This document shows positions 1 to 12,600 of a DNA stretch of 64,000 nt, in pieces. The notes below the pieces were generated by a model. The model was not told where the DNA came from, ran no database searches, and worked only from the letters and a program-made list of their open reading frames with translations. Origin of the DNA: Lottia gigantea (lineage: Eukaryota > Mollusca > Gastropoda > Lottiidae); NCBI RefSeq assembly GCF_000327385.1, contig NW_008706746.1:6822081-6886080 (forward strand). Direction: 5' to 3'. How positions within the stretch are numbered: position 1 is the first letter of the stretch; every line of letters begins with the position of its first letter. The position numbers were made by a program, and so were the translations under genes.

Positions 1-166
1 CAATCCGACAATGATATCAAATGCTGCAAGGAATGGCCAAGAACGTTGATAATCCAGTAGTTGTCAGATTAGGCCAGTAGCGTTATCGATCTAAGGACCT
101 TTTCAGTTTGCTTCTGTGGTGCTTGCAAAATGCACGAAAATCAAAAATACCCTTTTTCTATTTCAG

Positions 167-1782
167 TTTTCATTTAATAATCCAGGAACGTATGTAGCGT
201 TAGTTAATGGTGCGTCCACATTGATTGCTATGTATGGACTGATACTGATATTCCGAGCTTCACGACAGGATTTAAAATCTTTTCATCTCTTACCCAAGTT
301 TTTCTGTCTACAGCTGGCCCTCATTTGTCTAAATCTACAGACTGTGATATTCAGTACATTGGCTTCATATAATCTACCTCACTGTGATGACTCGCTTTCT
401 TCTAGGGTGCGCAGTAATGGTAAGTATATCCCAAAAAGCCATGGGAAAGTGTGGATATGTGGGTAAAGATGTAGGCTGGGGTCGAGGTGTGGGAAAGGAT
501 GTCTCAATATAGGGAATCTGGGGTCGAGGTGTGGGTAAGGATGTCTCAATATAGGGAGTCTAGTCTTGGTTTGAGGTGTGAGTCAGGATGTCTCAATATA
601 AGGAGTCTAGTCTGGGGTTGAGGTGTGGGTAAGGATGTCTCAATATAGGGAGTCTAGTCTTGGGTTGAGGTGTGAGTCAGGATGTCTCAATATAAGGAGT
701 CTAGTCTGGGGTTGAGGTATGGGTAAGGATGTCTCAATATAGGGAGTCTGGAGTTGAGGTGTGGGTAAGGATGTCTCAATATTGGGAATCTGGGGTCGAG
801 GTGTGGGTAAGGATGTCTCAATATAGGGAGTCTAGTCTGGGGTTGAGGTGTGGGTCAGGATGTCTCAATATAGGGAGCCTGGGGTTGAGGTGTGGGTCAG
901 GATGTCTCAATATAGGGAATCTGGGGTTGAGGTGTGGGTAAGGATGTCTCAATATAGGGAGTCTGGGGTTGAGGTGTGGGTCAGGATGTCTCAATATAGG
1001 GAGTCTAGTGTGGGGTTGAGGTAAGGATGTCTCAATATAGGGAGTCTGGTCTGGGGTTGAGGTGTGGGTAAGGACGTCTCAATATAGGGAATCTGGGGTC
1101 GAGGTGTGGGTAAGGGTGTCTCATATAAAAGAGATGGAAGAGTGAAGAGATGACAAGCCCATAAACCCACATAAAGAGGGGAAAATTGCTACGGTACTAC
1201 ATGGTACCTGGTACAAGCTGATTAGCAATTAGAGAGTAACAGGTCCCCTTATTTGCCAGAATAAACTACCAATATGCCAAGCATGGTACCAGTTATCAGT
1301 TGATCACGATACAATCGGATGAAGTTGACCTTATGCGACATCATTTATTTGTCTTATAATTTCCTTATCTGAAACGACAGGTGCACTGTTTGCAAGTATA
1401 ACGTTCAGCTTTTCGCGTAGACATCGCTCTTATAGGGCACTCTTGTTGTTGAACTATCGACCTGATACTAACAGAAAGGTACTCTCTGAAATTTCCAGTG
1501 AGTTTAAGGTCGGTAGCTCAACGGCAAGATTGGCGAGGCCAAAATTCAACACTGTCGGATGATCTCACTGTAACATTTTTCTGTTTATTTTCAGTGATAC
1601 ACCATCTGTTAATTACATTGGAGATGTTTATATTATGTATGGTAGCAAAACATTATTATTTAAAACGTGGTACCTTAGATTACGAGGAAAACATGAACAA
1701 AAGTCTAGATACTGTAAAAGACAAAAACGGAGAACCTTTGCCAAATTACGCGGCCGTCAATCCAGCCATCAGCGTTGCCTGA
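167..1782 (+). CDS. SLC51A: Organic solute transporter subunit alpha (SLC51A / OST-alpha), 3' part only
   Basis: Two terminal exons are visible: 167-419 and 1595-1782, joined in phase (codon split 1+2). They encode the C-terminal part of an OST-alpha-family (Solute_trans_a) multi-pass membrane protein, which in vertebrates works with a beta subunit to move bile acids and steroids across the basolateral membrane. The segment has three hydrophobic stretches (around VNGASTLIAMYGLILIF, KFFCLQLALICLNLQ and HHLLITLEMFILCMVAKHYY) and ends in a short hydrophilic tail (NYAAVNPAISVA, stop at 1780-1782). The block KFFCLQLALICLNLQ...IFSTLA...SSRVRS followed by HHLLITLEMF lines up, from memory, with the human order KFVLLQVLLILTALQ...HLLILETF. 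The 5' exons lie outside the window. A closely related TMEM184-type protein is the main alternative. A possible poly(A) signal AATAAA lies near 2463. Confidence 0.78.
478..1123. repeat. Minisatellite in the last SLC51A intron
   Basis: About fifteen head-to-tail copies of a roughly 41-48 bp unit, each containing GATGTCTCAATATAGGGA followed by a GGGGTTGAGGTGTGGGT-type stretch. Copies differ by a few substitutions and by the presence or absence of a short AGTCTAGT insert. The array is strand-asymmetric and G-rich on +. It sits wholly within the 420-1594 intron. Open frames across it, such as 729-941, come from the repeat and are not genes. Confidence 0.93.
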
Positions 1783-3647
1783 GTTAGGAATGCCCCCTAG
1801 AAAAGTGGTTTGTACCCCCAATTGCGCCCCTATTTCATTTCTAACAAATCTAGAAACATGACTAACGTTTTTCCCCAAAATATGTGTTACAAAGCACGAA
1901 AGAAATACTATTTTCCAAACTCGTATTGGGGTGAACCCTCTCAGATGCTCAATTGGGGGCTCTTGCTATAATGCGCTTATGAGCTGTCGCATTTTGAATC
2001 TCATCCTTGACAGTTATCCCCCCATTAAGTCAGTCTGCCCCCTGTTTGTACCCCCAGTCTTGGGAGGCTGGCGCCGCCACAGGCTATACTGCTGCAGGCT
2101 TTCCACATATCGAATTATTATTAGTGTGGTCTCTCCGAAAAGCCGTTGACAAAATAATGAATATATTATCAAAAGATAACAGTATTATTAGCTACGTGAA
2201 CTCTCCGAAAAAGACGGCGAAAAGATCTAATTTCAAATGTAACATCATTAGCTTTGTAGACTCTCTGCCGATAGGGATACTGTTAGAATTGTAAATAAGT
2301 TGACTTTATTTTGTGTGGACTTTTTAGATATGGAAGCGGACAAATATCCATGCCAAATCAACATTTATTAGACAAATGCATCTCAAGGTTGAAAACCACC
2401 CATATGTGAACGTATCCTAAAATTGGGGATTATTTATTAAGGAATGTGATATAAAGTGTGCTAATAAAATGTTATACAACGATAATCTGTTGTGGATTAT
2501 TGCCCGTTGGCTTTTCAGAATCGTCAGTGGGTGGGTGCGTGGCGATGCGATAACCCTTGTTGCAATGATACCTAGTGGCTTAAAATCGCGTTAGATATAT
2601 TCTTCGCCAACCCAGATTAGAACATTTTCTTGAATCTCCCCTACCATGACTTATGCCTTCTAAAATCGAAGATGGGAGCCAGGGTGTTCTGATGGTCCTC
2701 GTCAATAAGATATCAATGATGATACCATACACGATGCATTGATTTGGGATTTTTTTGAACGATTCTTTGAAAAATATCCTCATCGCTGAGAGAAAATCCA
2801 ACGAATTTGAGGTAAGTTGAGAATCGACTTCCCTTCTTTTCCGTTCCGCCATTATCAGTCAGAGCACTCCATTTACGGATGGGTCGACTGGAATGATGAA
2901 ATGAATTATTCTGGTCACCAGAATTTCAAACCCCGACCAAGATCACCATTTGTTCCATTCATCAAGCAAATGACGTCATGTGAAGTTTACAACTCTCTAA
3001 CAGATTGTTCTACAGAATCCATCAAAATTATAGCCAATACATGTACATTGCCTAGGAACTCCCGGTCTCGCTCTTTCTATAAATAGTCGGTCATACTGGG
3101 GATAATACATGAACAGACGATTTAATGGCCCAAAGTTTGCTTAGTATTGTGTAACAATACAAAAATGGAGAAGGCAGTTTTTTCTAAAGAATAAAAAGTA
3201 GATATAAATCATTAATATACTACGCAAAAATGTATGTCATCACATACAAAAGCTCTAACAGTTGGTTAATATTTGATTGTAGACCTACTCAACGTCAGTG
3301 TTTCTATTTGAATTATTCAAGTGAAGGCCATTGAGCGAACGCCTGTGGATGAACTATTTTCCTTATACGATGAAATTGTGTCTTCATACCCACTTAATAA
3401 CACTAATTAAGTAAAGTTAGCACCAAAAAGACAGTAAAGTTATCATTCTAAATCCTTCATGAACAATTTTTATTGGCTTCTGTAAGAAATAAGCCAGCCA
3501 TAAGCCATGTTGATCAGATTGAACTATTTTGTTTTGAGGACTGACATATTGTTTACGGAAGTAGTTAGAAGGCTAGTGATTCGGTTGTGATCGAGGAAAA
3601 GTTGTCGAAACTTCAGAAAGTTAAAAGAATGAATAGATGAAGATAAA
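1783..3647. other. Intergenic gap between SLC51A and the LRR gene
   Basis: AT-rich sequence with the SLC51A 3' untranslated region at its left end. Short open frames (for example 1931-2294 and 2817-3086) have no recognisable motif, no splice partners and no protein-like composition. The stretch just before 3648 is presumably the 5' untranslated region of the LRR gene. I see nothing else definable here. Confidence 0.5.
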
Positions 3648-6600
3648 ATGAGATTAACTAGCCAGGTTTGAATATTTCATTCAAATTTATTGTTCAAAAT
3701 TATAGCGTTATAGAATAATAGAAAAATCTTCTGTGAGGCCGAGACTGGAAGAGTAGCCAAGCCCGATGGCGATATTGACACTACTGACAGGCATTTGTCG
3801 TTTTTTGGTAATATGGGGTACAAGCAAGTTATTTCAAATATTGATACCCAATAGTTTGGTAAAATCAACAAGTTTCTAGCAAGCACACAACTACTGTACA
3901 TGGCAAACATAGATGACAAGCCACAGTGGCCAGTGCAAGGTGGCAGTACACAGTAGCCTACTCAGTAAATTGTCACTGACATGAAAATGACAGTTCGTCT
4001 ACTTGCACAAATATTGTGAGTTAATACAAGACGAATCATATGACTTTTATGCAGGCCCGTGGACCCTTAGTGTTGGGGTGCGAGAAGTTTGCTCGCTTCA
4101 CCAATTCGAACCGACACTCAAATTCTTCAAGCCACACATTGTTAAGGACAAGGGCCAACAACTGTCAACATAAACAAGCAGAATTAGACAGTCAGCAAGT
4201 ATTGATTCAACTGTCGGCTATTGGTTCTATTATTAATTTAAAGATTTTGTTGTTGTAGATAATTCGTGAAAGGGCGACAGGTCCTCTGCCTTCATTAGAA
4301 TATCTAGATTTGTCTAATCTTAGCCTGGGTATGTACAATTTATTCTAGTTTATCACTTATTTGATAATAATTGCCTTTCTTCTCTGTGCTTAACACCCAT
4401 CAAGATAGAATCAGTGAGTGACTCAACTCATTCTAACCTCTGCATCTACATGTTTGTTTAACTGTGGATACATATTTGAAAATGCATTAAGATGTAATCA
4501 TCAGCTAGTAGAGAACTATTCCAGTTACCTATCATTATAGTAATAATTTGATTTGCATTTAGTAAATGACAAAGTATGGTTAGAATTTCAAAATATTTAG
4601 ACTGCATCCCTTATATTTTAGTGCAATTTTTCAAAGAAAACTTGTGTAAAATATTTTGATTTTTATTCCAGTTGAGGTAGAAAGACTTGGTTCATGTAAA
4701 AAAGTACAATATTTAAATCTCCATGGTAACAATTTACAAGATGTAAATAATCTACAATATTCACCTAATTTATGGTCTGTCAATCTCAGTTGTAACAAGG
4801 TCTGTATTCTTTTGTTATCCATCTAGATAGGTTGGCATCAGAGGGAAATTAGGAATTTTGGAGAATAAGAAGCTCATAAATGTCATTTCCAGTGATCTGA
4901 GACAAGACATTATCTGGAATTGTTAAGTGATGAATCTTTAGTTTCTTTCCCCCTACTAAATAAATAAGCTTATACTGATCTACGACTTGAGGAGTTCAAT
5001 TCATAGAAAGATCTCTGTATATCACACAGTGGTTAAGAGGCAGTGGTCAGGAGGCAACCATTTAGCAAGTCGTGAAAAATAAAGCTACAGTCCTGGTTAA
5101 CTTTTAGTGGATTTTTTAGGAAATTGATTATAGGTTTTTTTTTCATCTGAAAATACAATGAGACTTCATGTCTAGAGATATAGACAGGTGATCAATAATC
5201 AGATTTGATTGATTTTATTGATAACAGATCAATAGGGATTAACTGATCAATATCTTTATATCTGGAGATCAGGGCAAAGTTCCTTTAAAAAAAATTACTA
5301 TAAGGCTTTGATGTTGAGAAAGACCAAACTCAAGTTTTTTTAGGTACATGGCCAGGATTTAAAGGTAAATGCCACGGTAAATTTTTATGGCTGATGCGTT
5401 TCCTGTCACCTTTCCCTTAGGAGATGTCATAATTAAAATTAGCTCAATGGCTACCTTTCTATTTTATATTTGTTTTTTAGACATATATTTTGCCCAACAC
5501 AACCTAACATTTGTTAATCCTGTTTATCTTTCAGCTGCAATGTTTAGACGGACTGTCAAGATTTTTATGTTTTGGAGAATTGATTTTATCGAACAATGAT
5601 TTATCTTGGAAGGAATTAGTTAAAATACGACACATTCATATCCTTAATCTTAGTCTCCATGGCAACCCACAATTAGAAAAAGACCAATATTGTAAGTTTG
5701 CTTTAAATGTTTGTAGATTGCCCCAACTATACCTCTTCCTTTTTGTTTCTTTACCTTGGTCTCCCCTGTTGGATTTGTCCATAGAAATATTAAAACCGAA
5801 CCTTGTTCACAGAGTTTTGCAGTGTGAGGTCTAAGATAATCGATGCCCCTACTGGAGTTTGACAAGTAGTACTTGTTCTTGTGTGTATATCTAAAGGTAT
5901 ATTAGGAAGTTGAAGATTTCATTCTTATCCAAGAAGATCCAAACATCAATTAAGTCAGATTTCCTTATTATGCCAGTTGAACCATTAAGCTGGGTTCAAT
6001 ACCAAGATGTTATCTGCTGAACTTAAGTTATTATCTCTATTTAGCCCTATTAAGTTTGTTGTTAATTTTAATTTGAATAGATAGAATCCATGTTATAGAT
6101 TGTTTACCTAATGTTTGGATGTTAGATGGTAGAATAGTAACTTGTAAGTTTCCCTATTTTCTATTTGATTCATGCCACCATTTTTGCCACTCACCAATAC
6201 AAAAGATTGGCAACTAAGTCTTTGATGTATATTTGTGTATCACATGATGCTCAAACTCTTACAGTTTATAGTTCCATCTTTCCTACCCAACTCTGTGTCC
6301 ATTTTATTTTTGACTTAGTCTTAGCTGACCCCTCCTATTAACCAAATTTATCCATTGAAGACCTAATGTCTCTTTGATACAATTTACAGAATGCTTGTGT
6401 GTATGCTTATACATGTAAAATATGAAGAATTGTTGTTGTTTTGGTCCTCTCTTGTAATCTGACATTGGTTGTCTTCATGTAAAATCTGAAAGTATCATTC
6501 AAATTTTGGTATTTTGTGATTTAACTTACTTAGAGTTATTTCCCTTGCTCTTAAACACTTTCGCTTTTTATTGGCGACATAATATGCTTGTGGTCCAACT

Positions 6601-9600
6601 CCCTTTTGTAGTATTGCATTTTATAGTAGCCACATATGCCTGTGGTCCACTGTACTTTATATAATACGAAATACATTGATATTTTCCAGCTGCTGAAAGA
6701 ATCCAAGTGAAGAATTTCTTCCAAGATTCAGCTCTATCAGAACATCCTGTGGTATGTTATATTTTTATTTTACATGTTTGACAGGTCACTGTTACCCAGT
6801 TCTATGACATTCACTCCTTCGTATTTTTGTTGTTCGCATTTTATTAAGGAGACCATTGTTAATATTTTATAGTCATTTTATAGCAAATTATTTGTGCTCA
6901 TCAGGATCTAATTCAATAGATTACACATTATTTTGAGATTGAATGCGTAGTTCATAAAGAAAGACATGTATTATAACTTTTTGATTACTACTTAACTACC
7001 AAAAAATAAGGTGGACTATTTGTGTTTTTATATTTTTCAAATAACAAACACAAACAAAGAAAATTTTATATAGAAATAATTTTTTACTGCTCTATATCTT
7101 AACTCATAGCCCTTGTATCACAAGATGTATCATTATATCATGGTGTCATTATCCAGGATTATAATGTATCTTATGATTGTAATTGTAGAGACGTAAATTA
7201 ACACGAGACTGGTTTATAACGAGTGCAATGAAAAATATAGAACTTACTGGACTGTTTGGACAGAAGGTAAGACAATAGATATTTCATTGTATATAATTCT
7301 GTTTAATGGTTTTAATAGATTTTATTTAGAGCCAATCTAATTAAGATTACAATTAATAGATAAATTTTATTTTTTATTTTGATAGATAAACTTTCTTTAT
7401 TATCATTTCAGGCTGCCAGTGTTTTAACCAAATTTCCAGTCTCTGCTGTCCATAATATAGGTACATATGAATTCATTTTCAGTTTCATATTTTTACTCTA
7501 TCTTTATTCTTTTCATGGATAGTTTATAGTTTAGTCCTTTGGTAGAATAAATTTCCCGCAACTTCACTTTTTAATCTGTGTTTTCTAGAAATGGATAAGA
7601 AAAGATTATTATATCTGGCCTATAATTTACAAGAAGACATGACTGTTACACAAAAAGCTACAAAAAGGTAACTTTGAAATTTACTTATTCTACTGTAGGG
7701 TCTTCTTCGGCTTTAGAAGTTTACCCCTCTAAGAAGTGTCTATCAACCTACCAGGACTGTTGATTTGGCTGTTTTTCTGGACTGACAAACCAGATCAGAT
7801 GTTTGTTTTTGACAAGAATCTACTGACAGTATAGGGTGAACCTACTCTGTTACATGCATATTCATGACTGAAATAATAAAATTTGTACGTTTATTTGTTA
7901 TATGTATTTTCTGTTATATGAATATTCATAACGATGATGATTGACACTAGAGCTAGGTAATTTACACAATTAATCAGTGAAATTCTCAACCCCACCAATT
8001 ATATTTATGATATTCGTAACCTTGAATTTCTGAAGATTATATTATAATCTACACAATCATCTCTGCATAACCCTTCCCACTTTCTGATGCATATTCATGA
8101 GACTATGATTGACAGTGTATTGATATCTATTATAGGAAATATGGGATATTGAAACATAAGAAAGATTTTGTAGAAGAATTATTAACTGTAAGAAATGAAG
8201 AAAGAGAAAAATGTAACATGCTCCTTATCATTCTGGTGGTGAGTGGAAATTTTATTTATTTCATTACAGCCAGGTGCTGATGATCGAGTTTTGTCTGTTG
8301 AAAACCAAAAATATTTTATGTGTTCAAGCCACACACAATGGAAATTATTCAACAGAATAACCATGACCAAAGAGTTCATATGAAATTATATGTTGAATGG
8401 TTGAGGATGGACAATCTTTGTTAAAAATTGTTGACCAAAAACCCAATGTTTTAACAATTCACATGCCAGACTAAAACAGGTGGAATGGAGAGGCAGTGAA
8501 GTTTCTATCAATCTACAGGAAATATGTTTTATTTTACAGGCCTCTTTGGAATTCATTCTTCCAACACACCTTGTTCAAGAAACTTTAGAAGTTGCTCAAC
8601 TACAGAAAATGGGGTAGATATTGATTCTATTGCATGTTCACTTCCTTACATTTTTGCAAGGTGGATTTGTTAACGACTAATTATTTCTGTTGTTGAAAAG
8701 TCTATCAGATTTTTTTTTCTAACAGTTTTTATCGACATGGTGAAGATCAAGATTTTTTTCTGAAGATCTGTGTTATTTCAAGAAAAAAGTGAAAGAAATG
8801 ATGAGAATTTCTGTCTATCATAGGAAATTAGGACACAAGGTGTAAAGAATATAAGTGTATTAGTACATATTGAAGTCAATTTGGATGGAAATATTGCAAG
8901 GATAAAATGTTATTTTCTATTTTGTACCATGTTATAGGTAATTCTATATTAATATATATTATAGGAAGGTACACACAATGGATCTATTTTTCTTACCACG
9001 AGATATTAGATGTAAAGTTGTATCTGTATTGTTATCAGCTGTTAAAATAGATAAAGATATTAAAGAAGTAAGGCTGGTTCTTTTTACATTGACTTAGTAA
9101 GCTTACATCTTAGATTTTCAGATTTTATGGATTGTATTAGCCTCATTGATGATAACAGTAATATTGAGGAAGAGGATAGCATACCTGTTATTCTTGATGG
9201 ACTATCAGAAATGAAATGAATGGAGTTTTACGTCCTACCCTTCTGCACCTTGTGGGCTAATGAAGATGGGGATGGACTATCAGAGGTTTGGCATATAGTA
9301 TATTAAAAGTAAAAGATTCATATGAAGTAATATTTTGATCCCAGCTGAAAATGAACTGATACATTTATTTATATGAACATAAATTGTCAATCAGTCGTTT
9401 TAAACTTGCTCACACTATAAAATCTATACATGTTTCAGAAAAACTTACTTTAAAATGATTTTAGTGCTCAGTCAGTTTTTTAGTTAATCACTAATTCTGA
9501 TGTTAGACCAAGTATTATTAAGCAATTATCTTAGACTGGGCCTGTGACCTTTAGATCAACCTTAAAATGCCTGTTTTTATTTGTAGAATGGAGGTTTATA

Positions 9601-12600
9601 TGACAAGTTATATCTATGTTTATTTTATACGATATGTGAACTCACCAAAATCAGTCAGTCAAAAACTGTGGACACTCAAAAACCTAATAAATATCATGCA
9701 CTGTAAGTAGGCTATATGTTAACTAAATGATAAGTGTGACTCTTTGAGTTGGACGCTTGCTTACTAACCTGAAAGTCCCAGATAAAACCTTTGGATTTTT
9801 CAACCTGTTTTCCCTCAATGATGCAGTTAGGAGGATCTGACATGGAAAAAGCATCTAGTCGTTCAGATGGGACAATAAAGCAAGGTTCCTATAGGCTTTT
9901 AAAGATCCCTTGACAGTTCGAAATCGGAAAAAAAAAAGAGGCTTTGCCACTGTGCTGGCAAAATTTTCATCTATGTACATTGCATAGCGGTCTACATTAG
10001 AGTAGGACATGAAACTCCTTTCAATTAATTTTTTTTTGAGGCAGGGCATGCTGTGAACACTTGATGTCTGTCTTTCTATACTGATGATACTTAGAATATA
10101 AAACTGTCTTGATTACATATACAGTAAATTCCCAGCCCTTTCACTAGATATTGATGGTAAACTAAAAGATTGACTGATATAATTTCAGACATAAGGAATA
10201 TAGAAGTCTACTGGCAGCTGAAATGACACAGTTGTTGTGTATTGTACCTGATCTATTTGATTATGTTGAGAAAGACATGGGTAAGAGATATCATTCTGTT
10301 GTAAATTGTTTTTAATTTTTTTTTCGTTATCCACATCAGTATTGGTGTATTGCCTTGCCTGGCAACTCATTTCATATGCTATAATCACTGGTCCAAGATC
10401 CTCAAAATCCTCTTTATCTAGACTGTGGCAGTGTTTCCAGGAGTAAAGCGCTTATTTGCAAACCTAGGCGTCAAGATAAAACCTGATTTCCTTTCTGTAG
10501 CTAGGAAGGTCTTGTGACAATAAATGAGTCTAATGTGCTATAGGCCATGCACAGTAAATTGAATAATATGAGGTTATTCAAGCTGGTGTCTTGCAAAAAA
10601 TTTCCCTCATTGTACACTGCATTAGGTCCTTGTCATCATGTGATTTGTTTAATATTTTACCAGGTATAATCAATATATTGACAATAGCTACAGGAGATAG
10701 TGATATCAGTATGATTTTAACTCAAAATTTACATCTTGGTACTTTACAAGGGGTAAGTTTATTTTGTCACAATTCTGTTTAGTATGAAGTTTTAAATGAT
10801 ACTGCTTTGATTTGTCATAATGTTGCTGGTTTGGTCATTAGCATAGATGAGCACACAGAGTTCGGCAAATTCAAATCAATATCATGAGATTTGAATTCAA
10901 TTTAGATACAGTCATCAGAATACATGAGTGTACCAAATAAGACCGTAATCCAATCAAAATTGAAATGATATTCTCTATTGTAGAGAGATAGAAAGAGTAT
11001 ATGTGAAGAGTTAAGTGAAATAATACTAACGAAAGTAGAAACTAATATGATGAATTTATCTAATTCTACTCCTAGATCTATAGAATCAGATGTTATAATC
11101 AGTGTAAGTTATCTATTCTACTATATAATAATACAATAACTTTCTTTACTGTTTCTTTCAGATATTTTTACTGTTAAAATACTAGGGCCTACTCAAAACA
11201 TCAATTGTAGAGTGATATTGAAATATTAAAACAGAGTTTCTCTCTGTTCGATCTTAATCTGCCACCCTGAGTAACGACATGTTTCAGGTTCTGTTTTGAT
11301 ATTTCTTTACTTCTCAAATACTCATCACTTGCTCTGTTTAAAATGAAGCTGAAGTCAGAGCTATCTGAAGGGCCACATTAATTAGTATTAATATTGTTCT
11401 CATTATTATTATTACCTTGTATGTTTATATTTTGTATGTGTTGTTTTTGAGTATACCAGATTTGATTTTGGCAAACTGGTTTACATGGTTAAATTAAAAA
11501 ATTTAAATTGCTGAAAAATCATACTATTGTTACCTATTTTTGTAGACCCACATGAAATGCCAGTGGGCATATATTACCTTGCCTGGCAAACTATCTTGAA
11601 AAAATATGGTCGTAACCAACCTTCAACCCCACTGGTTGACTCATTGTTTAAACTTGTAAATAACAAGGTGTATTTTGGTTGTTGTAGAAAATGAAAGCGT
11701 TACCTATAAAAGAAGTAAATCTAGCTCTTTATAATAGTGACTATCTAATGAAAGGTCTACCCAGTCCAGAACATAGTAATATTAAACAAGATCCTAATCA
11801 ACCTATAGCAGGTAGGCAGCAGTACAAGTTTCCTCTTAGCTTTTATGATGCCAAAACTTGTTTTTGGTTGGTGTTGGAAAACTAATGTACAGAGCAAAAA
11901 AGCAATAAAGCAAATTACATGCCAAATATGTTTCTGCTTATTGTGAAGGTTTTACATGATATATCAAGCTGTTGTAAGGCCCAGCACCAAAACTAGTTTA
12001 AACATACATGTGAATAGGTCAGGAAAAAAAATCTGGAGAATGGTTGAAAAGTCGGTAAATTTGAGATTTTTAAGCTCCAAAGTGCTTTTCCTTTTCTTTG
12101 TTTTTGTTGATATGCCTTAAGCTATGTAAATTAATTATTTATCATAGGCCTATTATAGTCCTACATGACACAGTAAAAATTAACAAATCTATAGGTTAGG
12201 CCTTTGGTTAGGAAACAAAACAAAAAATCAGTAGAATCGGGTTTATCGTCGGTAGAACGGTAACTAAACAACTAGCGTACTTCTTTCATGTTTATATTGA
12301 AAATTTGCATACTGGTCCTTTAAGCCCCTGAATTACTAAATAACCTTTCATTTCTGTAGTTCTATTGAAATTGTTTCAAAATAATCATTGTATTGTTTTT
12401 TATCTGTAGAACTTGGGGATGAGATTTTACTGGGACCACAGGTAATGTCCAATAACTTCATTATAATTTCTATTTTTTTTGTGTCTTGCTGCAGTGACTC
12501 AAAATACTTAGACCAATTTTTGTGGTGTTTTCTGACTCTATAAATCTTCTGAACTGTATAGCAATATTCCTTTGTAAATAGATATTTTACAACTTTTTAC

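Noticed and set aside
729-941. Frame with repeated MSQY.ESGVEVWVR as a gene
   Set aside because: It lies in the intronic minisatellite 478-1123 between two good SLC51A exons.
1508-1560. tRNA-like GGTCGGTAGCTCAACGG in the SLC51A intron
   Set aside because: No matching anticodon arm, T arm or acceptor pairing could be found.
2580-3086. Possible upstream exon of the LRR gene ending in TTTGAG|GTAAGT near 2813
   Set aside because: The donor is good, but the phase-compatible frame has no ATG before an upstream stop and no LRR-like sequence.
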